A stretch of 18,063 nt of DNA from contig QAKS01000067.1 in the NCBI GenBank assembly GCA_003343685.1, forward strand, positions 1 to 18,063. Direction: 5' to 3'. The stretch's first letter is position 1. Each line of letters opens with the position of its first letter. The DNA is from Clostridiales bacterium (lineage in GTDB: Bacteria; Bacillota; Clostridia; Christensenellales; Christensenellaceae). The translations under genes and the position numbers were made by a program. Under the pieces are notes generated by a model. That model did no database searches, was not told where the DNA came from, and saw nothing but the letters and a program-made list of their open reading frames with translations. Shown in pieces: positions 7,738-15,364 of the stretch.

Positions 7738-7766
7738 TTGAAAAAAGAGAGGTAAATTGGTATGAT
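7738..7766 (+). promoter_or_regulatory. Sigma-A promoter of parAB
   Basis: TTGAAA at 7738-7743 and TATGAT at 7761-7766 are separated by 17 bases, each one base from consensus. Transcription would start near 7773, giving a leader of about 80 bases before parA. The noc terminator and parS lie immediately upstream. Confidence 0.78.
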
Positions 7767-7854
7767 AGAAGAGCATGGAAACCAATCGGCGGCATAGAAA
7801 AACGGGTGTTTTTAACACTTGCGTCGTCGTTTCTGAATAAAAGGAGAAATAAGA

Positions 7855-8619
7855 ATGGCAAGAACGATTGTAATAGCGAACCAGAAGGGCGGCGTCGGCA
7901 AGACAACAACTGCCGTAAACATGGCGGCGTGTATGGCAAACGAGGGCAAAAGGGTGCTCGTGATTGACGCAGATCCTCAGGGAAACGCTACCAGCGGTCT
8001 GGGTTTGGATAAAAGAAGCCTGGAGATATCTCTGTACGACGTTCTTATCAATGAAAAGGATGCAAAAGAAGCAATTCTCCCTACGGGAACGGACAACCTG
8101 TATATTTTGCCGAGCAATATGGATCTGGCGGGCGCTGAGGTAGAGATGGTTTCCATGATGAGCAGGGAGACGATTCTGCGCAGGGCTGTTGATCCGCTGC
8201 GCGATGACTATGACTTTATACTGATCGACTGTCCGCCGTCGCTGGGGCTTATCACGCTGAATGCCCTCGCCGCCAGCGATCAGGTTCTTGTGCCGATTCA
8301 GTGCGAGTTTTATGCGCTGGAGGGCCTTTCTCAGCTTGTCAACACCATTAAGCTGGTGAAAAAACATATTAATCCCTCTCTTGAGGTAGAGGGCGTGGTG
8401 ATGACAATGTACGACGCTAGGACGAACCTGTCTGCCCAGGTGGTCGAGGAGGTCAGAAAGTTTTTTGTGGGCAAGGTGCATACGGTGATTATCCCGCGAA
8501 ATGTTCGCTTGGGGGAAGCGCCGAGCCATGGTCTCCCTATTACCGAATATGACGAACGCTGTATTGGCAGCGAGGCTTACAGAGATCTGGCTCGTGAAGT
8601 GATCAAAGGAGAGTACTGA
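7855..8619 (+). CDS. parA: Chromosome partitioning ATPase ParA (Soj)
   Basis: The 254-residue protein is a ParA-type ATPase that binds DNA nonspecifically as an ATP dimer and, with ParB at parS, moves or separates replicated origins; in Bacillus it also regulates DnaA. The deviant Walker A QKGGVGKTTTAVN (10-22) with the signature lysine, the DADPQGNATSGLG segment (39-51) and Walker B FILIDCPPSLG (122-132) are present. It lacks the N-terminal helix-turn-helix of plasmid ParAs, as expected for a chromosomal one. AAGGAG at 7841-7846 fixes the start. The parB start is one base after its stop. Confidence 0.96.
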   Translation: MARTIVIANQKGGVGKTTTAVNMAACMANEGKRVLVIDADPQGNATSGLGLDKRSLEISLYDVLINEKDAKEAILPTGTDNLYILPSNMDLAGAEVEMVSMMSRETILRRAVDPLRDDYDFILIDCPPSLGLITLNALAASDQVLVPIQCEFYALEGLSQLVNTIKLVKKHINPSLEVEGVVMTMYDARTNLSAQVVEEVRKFFVGKVHTVIIPRNVRLGEAPSHGLPITEYDERCIGSEAYRDLAREVIKGEY

Positions 8620-8620
8620 G

Positions 8621-9469
8621 ATGAAAGCAAAGGGATTGGGAAAAGGGCTGTCTGCCCTGATCGACGACAGCGCGGATGTCGCCTACAGCGGGGCAGCGCC
8701 GGCAAGCGAAATTGATATCAATAAAATAGATATCTGCAAGAGTCAGCCGAGAAAGGCCTTTGACGACGAAAAGTTAAAAGAGCTTGCCGATTCGATTCGG
8801 CAGCACGGCGTGATACAGCCGCTTGTGCTCAATCAGGAGGGAGACAGATACTTGATTGTGGCAGGGGAGAGACGCTACCGCGCGAGCCGCATGGCAGGGC
8901 TGAAAACTGTTCCCGCCGTGGTGAAAAATATAGATAAAAAGCAGATCCTTGAGCTGTCCATCATTGAGAATATTCAAAGAGAGGATTTGAACCCCATTGA
9001 AGAAGGAAACGCCATTTTCAGTCTTATGAACGACTATGGACTGACCCAGGAGACGGTTGCGGAGCGCATCGGCAAAAGCAGGAGCGCGGTGGCAAACACG
9101 CTGCGGCTGTTGACGTTGCCTGAAGCAGTGCGGGGTATGGTTGCAGAGGGGGTGCTGTCGTCGGGTCATGCCCGCGCGCTGATTGCGCTGAAAGACCCCA
9201 AAGCCATTGAGAGTGCGGCAAAAACCGTCATACAGGAGCGCCGCTCGGTGAGAGAGACAGAACAGCTGGTAAAAAAAATGATGGCTGCACCCAAGGTGAA
9301 AAAAACGGTGAAGCGTGATCCCGATATGGCTGCAGCGGAAAAGGAAATGGCCGATGCACTGGGAACAAAGGTGGCCATACAGGGCAGTGACAAGAAGGGA
9401 AAGGTCGTCATAGAATACTATTCCAAAGAACAACTGGACGGCGTCTACATGATGCTGACACAGAAATAG
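8621..9469 (+). CDS. parB: Chromosome partitioning protein ParB (Spo0J)
   Basis: The 282-residue protein is the CTP-dependent DNA clamp that loads at parS. It begins with the ParA-stimulating peptide MKAKGLGKGLSALI, followed by the ParB domain with GERRYRAS (82-89) and ENIQRED (116-122), a helix-turn-helix and a C-terminal dimerisation domain (about 233-282). The specificity positions are R154, T160, T165 and G182, matching the parS-type set R/T/A/G except for T in place of A. AAGGAG at 8606-8611, inside the end of parA, provides the ribosome site. It is co-transcribed with parA. Confidence 0.96.
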   Translation: MKAKGLGKGLSALIDDSADVAYSGAAPASEIDINKIDICKSQPRKAFDDEKLKELADSIRQHGVIQPLVLNQEGDRYLIVAGERRYRASRMAGLKTVPAVVKNIDKKQILELSIIENIQREDLNPIEEGNAIFSLMNDYGLTQETVAERIGKSRSAVANTLRLLTLPEAVRGMVAEGVLSSGHARALIALKDPKAIESAAKTVIQERRSVRETEQLVKKMMAAPKVKKTVKRDPDMAAAEKEMADALGTKVAIQGSDKKGKVVIEYYSKEQLDGVYMMLTQK

Positions 9470-9477
9470 AACACAGG

Positions 9478-9496
9478 TTAGATGTGTCTAATTTTT
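9478..9496 (+). terminator. Weak hairpin with T-run after parB
   Basis: TTAGA/TCTAA form a 5-base-pair stem around TGTG followed by TTTTT, starting 9 bases after the parB stop. The stem is short and AT-rich, and the stronger terminator lies 50 bases further on, so this may do little. Confidence 0.3.
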
Positions 9497-9526
9497 ATCG
9501 TGTGCGGCGAAAATTTTTGGTCGCAT

Positions 9527-9571
9527 ATAAAATGTGATTTTCCTGCTTGGATCATCACATTTTATTTTTTT
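9527..9571 (+). terminator. Rho-independent terminator after parAB
   Basis: ATAAAATGTGAT (9527-9538) and ATCACATTTTAT (9554-9565) form a perfect 12-base-pair stem around a 15-base loop, followed by TTTTTT. It ends the parAB transcript upstream of the mgtE promoter. Confidence 0.8.
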
Positions 9572-9629
9572 ATGAGCAAAAATCCACGAAAAACGCAGTG
9601 TTTCGGGCAAGCTTTGCGGACTTTTACTG

Positions 9630-9658
9630 TTGACGAAGCCAAACGGCAGAACTATAAT
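9630..9658 (+). promoter_or_regulatory. Sigma-A promoter of mgtE and its leader
   Basis: TTGACG at 9630-9635 (one base off consensus) and TATAAT at 9653-9658 (exact) are 17 bases apart. A start near 9665 would give an unusually long leader of about 275 bases before mgtE, consistent with post-initiation control. Confidence 0.85.
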
Positions 9659-9664
9659 AGTATA

Positions 9665-9939
9665 GAAAAATTATAAGAGGAGGTGAAAAGAGTGGACGCT
9701 TGTGACAGTAAGGTTCGAAGTATCAGATGCGTGCGGAAGACGCGTCGTGCCTGCGGAATGCGGATGCCCGCTCTTTTGAAGAAGATCTCCTGATCTCGGG
9801 ACGCTTTGTTTCCGCCGTATTTGAAAGTACCTTTTATCACACAGCAAGCTCGTCTGTCGGAAGGGAGGTTCAAAAACGGTGTTTTTTTTGCGCTTTTTTT
9901 CAGGCAGGCATAACAGCGTGAAAAGAAGGAGGCAAAGCG
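9665..9939 (+). promoter_or_regulatory. Long structured 5' leader of mgtE
   Basis: This 275-base stretch holds a mini-ORF (9692-9793) with a near-perfect ribosome site and then two mutually close hairpins. AAAAAC/GTTTTT (9872-9877 and 9881-9886) with a following T-run looks like a weak terminator. CTTTTTTTCA (9893-9902) can pair along its whole length, with one U-G pair, with TGAAAAGAAG (9919-9928), which covers the first part of the mgtE ribosome site AAGGAGG (9926-9932). Such an arrangement could control elongation or initiation in response to Mg2+. I do not recognise an M-box riboswitch here, because the conserved GGUGAGGCUCC element is absent. Function is inferred from layout only. Confidence 0.45.
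9692..9793 (+). CDS. Possible 33-residue leader peptide upstream of mgtE
   Basis: A GTG at 9692 follows AGGAGGTG (9678-9685) with 6-base spacing, one of the best ribosome sites in the window, about 27 bases after the predicted transcription start. The 33-residue product is strongly basic (10 Arg/Lys) with three cysteines and begins MDACDSKVRSIRCVRK. It has no family resemblance I can name. It could be a sensing leader peptide whose translation shapes the downstream hairpins. The coding call rests on the ribosome site and position alone. Confidence 0.4.
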   Translation: MDACDSKVRSIRCVRKTRRACGMRMPALLKKIS

Positions 9940-11331
9940 ATGGAAGAAAAAGTTTTGAGAAACCAGAACTATGCGGAGGAGCTGATCCGCCTGATGGGCA
10001 GGGGCGTACCGGACAGCGAACTCGTAAAGGAGCTGGAAAATTACCATGAAAATGATATTGCAGAGGCCTTTCGCCACCTGACAAAGGAGGAAAGGCAACG
10101 ACTCTATCGCATATTGGGCGCGGAAAAGCTGTCGGATATCTTTTCCTACATGGAGAATGTGGACTGTTATCTGGGAGAAATGGATATCAGCGAAGCGGCA
10201 AAGATTATTGGCGGCATGGATTCCGATGATGCAGTAGACGCTCTTATGGAGATGGACGACGTCACCGGCGAGAGATTGGTGCGGCTGATGGATGACGAGA
10301 GCAGCCGCGATATCCGTCTGATCCAGTCCTACGGCGAGGATGAAATCGGCAGCGAAATGACGACCAATTTTATCCGCATTACAGACGGGATGACGGTGAA
10401 ACAGGCGATGCGGGCGCTGGTCGCTCAGGCGGAGAAAAACGACAATATCTCTACCATCTATGTAGATGACCGGCAGGGAAAATTTTACGGAGCGATAGAT
10501 TTAAAAAGCTTGATCACTGCCCGGGAGCATACGGAGCTTGATACGATTATCAGTACATCGTACCCTTACGTATATGCCCATGAGAAAATCAGCGACTGCA
10601 TTGAGAGAATGAAGGATTATGCAGAGGACTCCATTCCGGTGTTGAGCGACGACGAGAGACTGATCGGCGTCATTACCGCGCAGGATCTGGTCGAGGTAGT
10701 AGACGACGAGATGGGCGAGGACTATGCAAAGCTGGCCGGCCTGACGGCAGAGGAGGATCTGAACGAGACGACGGGGCAAAGCATTAAAAAGAGAATGCCG
10801 TGGCTCATTGTGCTGTTGTTCTTAGGCATGGCGGTTTCGTCCGTCGTCGGTATTTTCGATGTGGTGGTGGCACAGATAGCGGGCATTGTCTGCTTTCAGT
10901 CGCTGATACTGGACATGGCGGGAAACGTGGGGACCCAGTCGCTGGCGGTGACGATCCGTGTGTTGATGGACGAGACGTTGCGGGCAAAACAGAAAGCGCT
11001 TCTCGTCGTAAAAGAAATGCGGGTGGGTTTTTGCAACGGGCTTCTCTTAAGCGCCTTGTCATTCGTCTGCATTATGGGGTATTTGTGTCTGTTTAAGCAG
11101 GAGGCGCCGGTCTACGCGGCGTCTGTTTCCCTTTGCGTCAGCCTCGCTCTGGTGATCTCCATGGTTATATCGAGTCTGGTGGGAACGGCTGTCCCCATGT
11201 TTTTTCACAAAATCAAAGTAGATCCGGCTGTAGCGTCGGGACCGCTTATCACAACGGTAAATGATTTGGTGGCGGTTGTGACCTACTATGGCTTGGCGTG
11301 GCTTCTGTTGATGGATGTGATGAACCTGTAA
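9940..11331 (+). CDS. mgtE: Magnesium channel MgtE
   Basis: The 463-residue protein belongs to the MgtE family of Mg2+-gated Mg2+ channels. An acidic N-terminal superhelical domain occupies about 1-130 and a CBS pair about 135-255. A connecting helix leads to five membrane helices (about 285-460). The pore-family motifs are LILDMAGNVGTQSLAV (322-337) and KVDPAVASGPLITTVND (426-442), with D428 in the position of the selectivity aspartate. The CBS and N domains usually close the pore at high internal Mg2+. AAGGAGG at 9926-9932 fixes the start. It stands alone between parAB and the VOC gene, an uncommon neighbour for this cluster. Confidence 0.95.
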   Translation: MEEKVLRNQNYAEELIRLMGRGVPDSELVKELENYHENDIAEAFRHLTKEERQRLYRILGAEKLSDIFSYMENVDCYLGEMDISEAAKIIGGMDSDDAVDALMEMDDVTGERLVRLMDDESSRDIRLIQSYGEDEIGSEMTTNFIRITDGMTVKQAMRALVAQAEKNDNISTIYVDDRQGKFYGAIDLKSLITAREHTELDTIISTSYPYVYAHEKISDCIERMKDYAEDSIPVLSDDERLIGVITAQDLVEVVDDEMGEDYAKLAGLTAEEDLNETTGQSIKKRMPWLIVLLFLGMAVSSVVGIFDVVVAQIAGIVCFQSLILDMAGNVGTQSLAVTIRVLMDETLRAKQKALLVVKEMRVGFCNGLLLSALSFVCIMGYLCLFKQEAPVYAASVSLCVSLALVISMVISSLVGTAVPMFFHKIKVDPAVASGPLITTVNDLVAVVTYYGLAWLLLMDVMNL

Positions 11332-11362
11332 GAGAGGCCTTGGCGCAATAGAGGGAGGCGGC

Positions 11363-11381
11363 AACGAGGCGTGTCGTTTTT
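11363..11381 (+). terminator. Possible weak terminator after mgtE
   Basis: AACGA/TCGTT around a 6-base loop is followed by a short T-run to 11381. The stem is only 5 base pairs, so the call is weak, but no better terminator is visible between mgtE and the next gene. Confidence 0.35.
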
Positions 11382-11473
11382 ATCGGGAGAGATAAATAGG
11401 CATGGTGCGTTTGGAATGAAAAGTGTATACTGAAATTAGCAAGACATGTGACTGAAAACAGGAGGTAACATCG

Positions 11474-11938
11474 ATGAAATTTAAAAATCCGCTGTTGGCA
11501 GTAAAAGACATGGAGCGGTCAAAGATGTTTTACAGAGAGGTACTTGGGCTCAGAGTGGTGAGCGATTTTGGGGCAAACGTCACCCTAACAGGCGGCGTCG
11601 CTCTCCAGACCGAGGAAAGCTGGCTGGAGTTTATCGGGCGTCCGGCCGATTATGCCTGTGGCTCATACTCGACCGAGCTGTATTTTGAGGAGGATGACTT
11701 TGACGCCTTTGTGAAACACCTTTCAAAAAAAGAAGATGTGGAATACGTTCATCCCCCGAAGGAGCACAGATGGGGCCAGAGGGTCGTGCGGTTTTGCGAT
11801 CCGGACGGACACATTATCGAGGTGGGAGAGCCGATGACGGCTGTGGCAAAGCGTTTTGCATCATCGGGGATGAGCGCGGAGGAGGTTGCTTGGCGCATGG
11901 ACGTTCCCCTCTCCGCCGCAAAAAAACTATTGAGATAA
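11474..11938 (+). CDS. VOC-superfamily (glyoxalase/bleomycin-resistance-like) protein
   Basis: The 154-residue protein has a VOC fold in about 1-120: LLAVKDMERSKMFYREVLGLRV at the start, ELYFEEDD in the middle and the family end RFCDPDGHIIEVGEP (106-120). E69 and E116 sit where VOC proteins place metal ligands. Residues 130-154 (SGMSAEEVAWRMDVPLSAAKKLL) resemble a single helix-turn-helix-like unit, a tail I recall from related clostridial proteins. The substrate cannot be told. AGGAGG at 11460-11465 supports the start. TATACT at 11426-11431 is a possible -10 without a clear -35. It seems to be a single-gene unit. Confidence 0.82.
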   Translation: MKFKNPLLAVKDMERSKMFYREVLGLRVVSDFGANVTLTGGVALQTEESWLEFIGRPADYACGSYSTELYFEEDDFDAFVKHLSKKEDVEYVHPPKEHRWGQRVVRFCDPDGHIIEVGEPMTAVAKRFASSGMSAEEVAWRMDVPLSAAKKLLR

Positions 11939-11967
11939 AAAACCGCAGAGCAAAGGAGATTGCCGCA

Positions 11968-12063
11968 ATGCAGTGCGCAGAGGAGGAAAACGGCGGAGAC
12001 AAGGAACACAAAGACCTGTTTTTTCAGCATTTCCGTTGTAAAACTCCTCTTTTTTTGCTATAA
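11968..12063 (+). CDS. Possible small ORF, 31 residues
   Basis: An ATG at 11968 follows AAAGGAG (11952-11958) at 9-base spacing and runs to a TAA that falls within the -10 box of the next promoter. The product, MQCAEEENGGDKEHKDLFFQ then a hydrophobic end, matches nothing I know. It overlaps a plausible terminator, so it may be chance. Confidence 0.15.
   Translation: MQCAEEENGGDKEHKDLFFQHFRCKTPLFLL
11979..12056 (+). terminator. Candidate long-loop terminator after the VOC gene
   Basis: AGAGGAG (11979-11985) pairs with CTCCTCT (12044-12050) and, inside it, AACGG (11989-11993) pairs with CCGTT (12033-12037). Six T residues follow. The loop of about 40 bases is long for an intrinsic terminator. 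The T-run lies between the -35 and -10 of the promoter at 12036-12064, so both elements share bases. Confidence 0.4.
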
Positions 12064-12064
12064 T
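12036..12064 (+). promoter_or_regulatory. Promoter of the yybS-gdpP-rplI-dnaB operon
   Basis: TTGTAA at 12036-12041 (four of six bases match) and an exact TATAAT at 12059-12064 have 17-base spacing. The start would be near 12071, leaving only about 20 bases before the first gene, which has AAGGAGG at 12080-12086. Confidence 0.65.
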
Positions 12065-12091
12065 AAGTATTCAACATAAAAGGAGGACGGC

Positions 12092-13132
12092 ATGGAGAAA
12101 AGCAGGAGTACCATTCATCCTATTGAGCTGATCATATGCGCGGCAGTCTTTGCGGCGCTTTGCTTCCTGTTTGGGTCTACACTGTGGCTTTCGCCGCTTA
12201 TGGCCATGCCGGTCATCTATGTATGGACAAAAATGGGACACAGCGCGGGCGCGATTATGACGGCGGCGGCAACGGCGGTGATGATCGCCATGCACGGGTC
12301 TTTGGCGCCGGTGGTGCTTGCCCTTTCCATTCCCTCAATGATCGCCGCAGGGGTGGCCTTGAGAAGAAGGCTGTCGGGCTTTTACACCGTCGTGATCAGT
12401 GCGGCGGCGATATTTGCCGGGATGGCGGCAATTGCTGTCTACGTCAGCGCCACCAGCGGAAGCGATATCGCGGGCTACGCTTCCGAGCGTCTGCTTGCGG
12501 CGGCGGAGACGGACGATACTTATGCGGCGGCGGCTTTTATGGCAAGCGCGGCGACGGACGTGGTGACCGGCTCCATGTCGTATGAAAAGCTGCTGGAGAC
12601 GATGTTGTCTATGGACGCGATAAGGAGCTATCTGGCAACGGAAGCGGCGCAGGCAGCAGTCAACACCTATTTTACTCAGCTGGTTTCTGCCGTTGTGTCC
12701 TCTGTGCCGGTTTACTGCGGCCTGCTGAACGTCGTAATTCCGCGGGCTGCTGCAAAAAAACGCGGCGCACGGGTTTCGTATATGCCGGGGTTTGACAGGT
12801 TTATTCTGCCGAAGAAGGTCTCCATGTATTTTGTGGTGACATTTCTGCTGTCTATGATTCCCATTCTGTTTGAGGTAGAGAGCCTGATGGTGGCGGCCCA
12901 GATTCTCTATCTGGCGGTGAGCGCCGTATTCACCATTCAGGGCCTGTCTCTGTTGTATTATTTTTTGGGGCGCAAGATCGACAGTCGGGCGCTTCGGATT
13001 TTTCTTCTGGCAGTGATTTATATTGCATGTGCAATATTCGGCTTCGATGTATTTGTCTGGATGGGCATGATCGAGCAGCTTTTCCGCATTCGTGAGGGGA
13101 TAGCGGCGGCGGGAGGAAACGGAGGCGCTTAA
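12092..13132 (+). CDS. yybS: DUF2232 (YybS-family) integral membrane protein
   Basis: The 346-residue hydrophobic protein has about eight predicted membrane segments: four or five in the first 120 residues and four more between about 190 and 325. Between them is a polar, Ala-rich external or cytoplasmic segment (about 120-190). The C-terminal part (YYFLGRKI... FGFDVFVWMGMIEQLFRIR) resembles the DUF2232 end, and the next gene is gdpP, as yybS precedes yybT in Bacillus. Its biochemical role is unknown; the DUF2232 fold is distantly like S-component transporters. It is the first gene of its operon and is separated from gdpP by 3 bases. Confidence 0.82.
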   Translation: MEKSRSTIHPIELIICAAVFAALCFLFGSTLWLSPLMAMPVIYVWTKMGHSAGAIMTAAATAVMIAMHGSLAPVVLALSIPSMIAAGVALRRRLSGFYTVVISAAAIFAGMAAIAVYVSATSGSDIAGYASERLLAAAETDDTYAAAAFMASAATDVVTGSMSYEKLLETMLSMDAIRSYLATEAAQAAVNTYFTQLVSAVVSSVPVYCGLLNVVIPRAAAKKRGARVSYMPGFDRFILPKKVSMYFVVTFLLSMIPILFEVESLMVAAQILYLAVSAVFTIQGLSLLYYFLGRKIDSRALRIFLLAVIYIACAIFGFDVFVWMGMIEQLFRIREGIAAAGGNGGA

Positions 13133-13135
13133 AAA

Positions 13136-14893
13136 ATGATGAAACAGGACATGAAAGTCATCAGCAGGCTTCTCGAAATGGAAGGCTCCTTTGACACTTA
13201 TATGAATTCGGCGGCTATTGCCACAGCCGTTTTTGACAGCGAAAAAAGGCTTTTGTGGCAAAATCCCAGCTTCAGTGTGGCCACGGGAGGCCACAGCTTG
13301 GGACGGCATATGGACAGGGTGTTTTCCGCTGCGGAATGGCAGGAGCGGAAAAACAGGCTCATTTTAGGCGGCGTCTCCTATACGGTAGACAGAACGCCGC
13401 TCGAGTATGAGGGAAACAACTATCTGCTGGTACGGCTGGTGGACAAGGCGACCCGTACCGTAGACGCAAACAGAGCTTATCTGCCCATCGTCTGTCTGAT
13501 GGAGGTGGACAATAAAAAGGAGCTTGTGAGGGAGCTGTCTCTGGAGGAGGCCGCAGAGCTGGACTATCATATCAACAGGACAATCGGCGAATTTGCCGGG
13601 GAGTGCAGTGCGCTCTATATTAAAACGTCCGGTTCCACCTATTTTCTGTGCATGTATTATAAGGAGCTGGAGCGCATCAGGGACGGAAGATTTGTCATCC
13701 TCGACCATATCCGCAAGATTACGACGGCAAAGGGAGACCACCCTACCATAAGCCTTGCGATCGGCACGGGAAATACACCCGCACTATCGTATAAATATGC
13801 CCAGAAGGCGCTGACGATGGCGCTGGGGCGGGGCGGCGACCAGGCCGTTATCGGCAATGGAACGGAGTTTGTATATTACGGCGGCGTTCAGCGGGCCATA
13901 GAGGTCAAGACTCGCGTGAAAACCCGTTCCGTGGCGCGGGCGCTCCACAGCCTTGCAGAGCAGTGCGACGAAGTCCTGATCATGGGCCACAGAATGCCGG
14001 ATCTGGATTGTGTCGGCTCCGCAATGGGGTTGATAGCCTGTGCGAAGCGGGTGGGAAAGCGAGCGAGATTTGTCCACGAAGGGCGGAGTGTCGGTGTGGA
14101 CGAAGCGCTGCTGTCTATGAGTAAAAGCGGAAAGGTGGTGTCGCCTGCGGCGGCGGCCCTGTCCATGAGCGACCATACGCTGCTGGTGATTGTGGACACC
14201 CAGACAGAGAGCAATACCATTGCGCACGAGCTCATTTCGCGGGCGCGCAATCTTGTGGTGATTGACCACCATGTTAAAACGGCGAACAGTATAGAGGGCG
14301 CGACGCTGTACTACAGCGACCCGTATGCCTCGTCGGTCTGCGAGATGGTGGCGGAGATTACCCAGTATTTTTCCGATGAGACGGATATTCTGGGCAAGCA
14401 GGAGGCGGAAGCGCTTCTTGCCGGAATGACGATGGACACGAAGGGCTTCAAATACAACACCCGGGCGCGCACCTTTGACGCAGCCGCGTTTTTAAAGCGG
14501 AGCGGTGCGGATATCTGCGATATTCACAAGGAGATTGCGGACGATCTGGCAACATATAAGCAAAAAATCGCTGTGATCAAGGACGTGGAGGTGGACGGAG
14601 GAGTGGCAATCGCCTATGCGGCGCATACCGACGGCGACCCGCATCTGATCGGCTCCAAAGCGGCGGATATGCTGGCGGATATGAATGATATTGACGCGGC
14701 GTTTGTCCTGATCCGAACGGGAGCGTCATCCGTCGTGATGAAGGCGCGGTCCCTCTCCGCGGTAAACGTGGAGAATATTGCAGAGGAGCTGGGCGGCGGA
14801 GGCCATTCCAATATGGCGGCTGCGGTGCTCAAGACAAAATCCAAAGAAGAGGCCATCGCCATGGTAAAGAGGGCGATAGACAAAAACAGATAG
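13136..14893 (+). CDS. gdpP: GdpP-like c-di-AMP phosphodiesterase lacking membrane helices
   Basis: The 585-residue protein has a PAS-like domain (about 22-105), a degenerate GGDEF domain (about 115-250), and DHH (275-435) and DHHA1 (445-580) domains. Metal-site residues of the DHH family are present: H285, D289, D291, D354, DHH at 377-379 and D434, plus GGGGH at 553-557. The GGDEF motif itself is absent, as in GdpP. GdpP hydrolyses c-di-AMP to pApA. Bacillus GdpP (659 residues) has two N-terminal membrane helices; here the protein starts almost directly at the PAS domain. An in-frame TAA (the yybS stop, 13130-13132) precludes an upstream start. GGAGG at 13121-13125 serves the ATG at 13136; ATG at 13139 is an alternative. 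Confidence 0.93.
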   Translation: MMKQDMKVISRLLEMEGSFDTYMNSAAIATAVFDSEKRLLWQNPSFSVATGGHSLGRHMDRVFSAAEWQERKNRLILGGVSYTVDRTPLEYEGNNYLLVRLVDKATRTVDANRAYLPIVCLMEVDNKKELVRELSLEEAAELDYHINRTIGEFAGECSALYIKTSGSTYFLCMYYKELERIRDGRFVILDHIRKITTAKGDHPTISLAIGTGNTPALSYKYAQKALTMALGRGGDQAVIGNGTEFVYYGGVQRAIEVKTRVKTRSVARALHSLAEQCDEVLIMGHRMPDLDCVGSAMGLIACAKRVGKRARFVHEGRSVGVDEALLSMSKSGKVVSPAAAALSMSDHTLLVIVDTQTESNTIAHELISRARNLVVIDHHVKTANSIEGATLYYSDPYASSVCEMVAEITQYFSDETDILGKQEAEALLAGMTMDTKGFKYNTRARTFDAAAFLKRSGADICDIHKEIADDLATYKQKIAVIKDVEVDGGVAIAYAAHTDGDPHLIGSKAADMLADMNDIDAAFVLIRTGASSVVMKARSLSAVNVENIAEELGGGGHSNMAAAVLKTKSKEEAIAMVKRAIDKNR

Positions 14894-14908
14894 AAAGGAA
14901 GAGACAAC

Positions 14909-15355
14909 ATGAAAGTAATTCTGCTGCAGGACGTGAAGGGCAAGGGCAGGAAGGACGAGATCGTGACGGTAAGCGACGGATATGCGAGGAATTTTCTGTT
15001 CCCCAAAAACTTGGCAAAGGAGGCCACAGCGGCGAATCTGAACGCTGCAAAAATCGCCAATCAGGCGAAGGAGCACAGGGCAAAGGTTGAGAAGGATGCG
15101 GCGCTGGAGCTGGCGGAGAAGCTGAAGGAGGGCGTCCTGACGGTAAAAGCCAAGTGCGGCGAGGGTACGCGACTGTTCGGCTCCGTAACAAACCAGGAGA
15201 TCGCAGAGGCAATCCGGGAGCAGTACGGTGTGGAGATCGACAAAAAGAAAATTGCGCTCGGAGAGTCGATCAAGGAGCTGGGAGAATATGACGCCACGAT
15301 CAAGGTGTATGCCGAGGTGAGTACCCCCATGAAGGTCAAGGTCGTCAAGAAATAA
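14909..15355 (+). CDS. rplI: 50S ribosomal protein L9 (bL9)
   Basis: The 148-residue protein is a component of the large subunit near the L1 stalk. The N-terminal domain [21 protein letters not shown]...[13 protein letters not shown], a long connecting helix (about 45-75) and the C-terminal RNA-binding domain with [14 protein letters not shown] are all present. AAAGGAA near 14894-14900 precedes the ATG. It lies 15 bases after gdpP and 9 before dnaB, the conserved Firmicutes order. Confidence 0.97.
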   Translation: MKVILLQDVKGKGRKDEIVTVSDGYARNFLFPKNLAKEATAANLNAAKIANQAKEHRAKVEKDAALELAEKLKEGVLTVKAKCGEGTRLFGSVTNQEIAEAIREQYGVEIDKKKIALGESIKELGEYDATIKVYAEVSTPMKVKVVKK

Positions 15356-15364
15356 GAGGAAGAA

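Noticed and set aside
7671..7760. AT-rich stretch beside parS as a DNA unwinding element
   Set aside because: The terminator stem and the parAB promoter explain the AT-richness, and no DnaA boxes are next to it.
9482..9676. 64-codon frame after parB
   Set aside because: It runs through a strong terminator and the mgtE promoter and lacks a ribosome site.
9727..9921. 64-codon frame in the mgtE leader
   Set aside because: It has no ribosome site and overlaps the better-supported mini-ORF; the protein is low-quality in composition.
9665..9939. M-box (ykoK) Mg2+ riboswitch
   Set aside because: Its conserved sequence blocks are not present in the leader, although the gene controlled would fit.
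12335..13309. 324-codon open frame on the minus strand
   Set aside because: It is the complement of the GC-rich yybS and gdpP coding regions; the translation is Arg/His-rich, typical of an antisense shadow.
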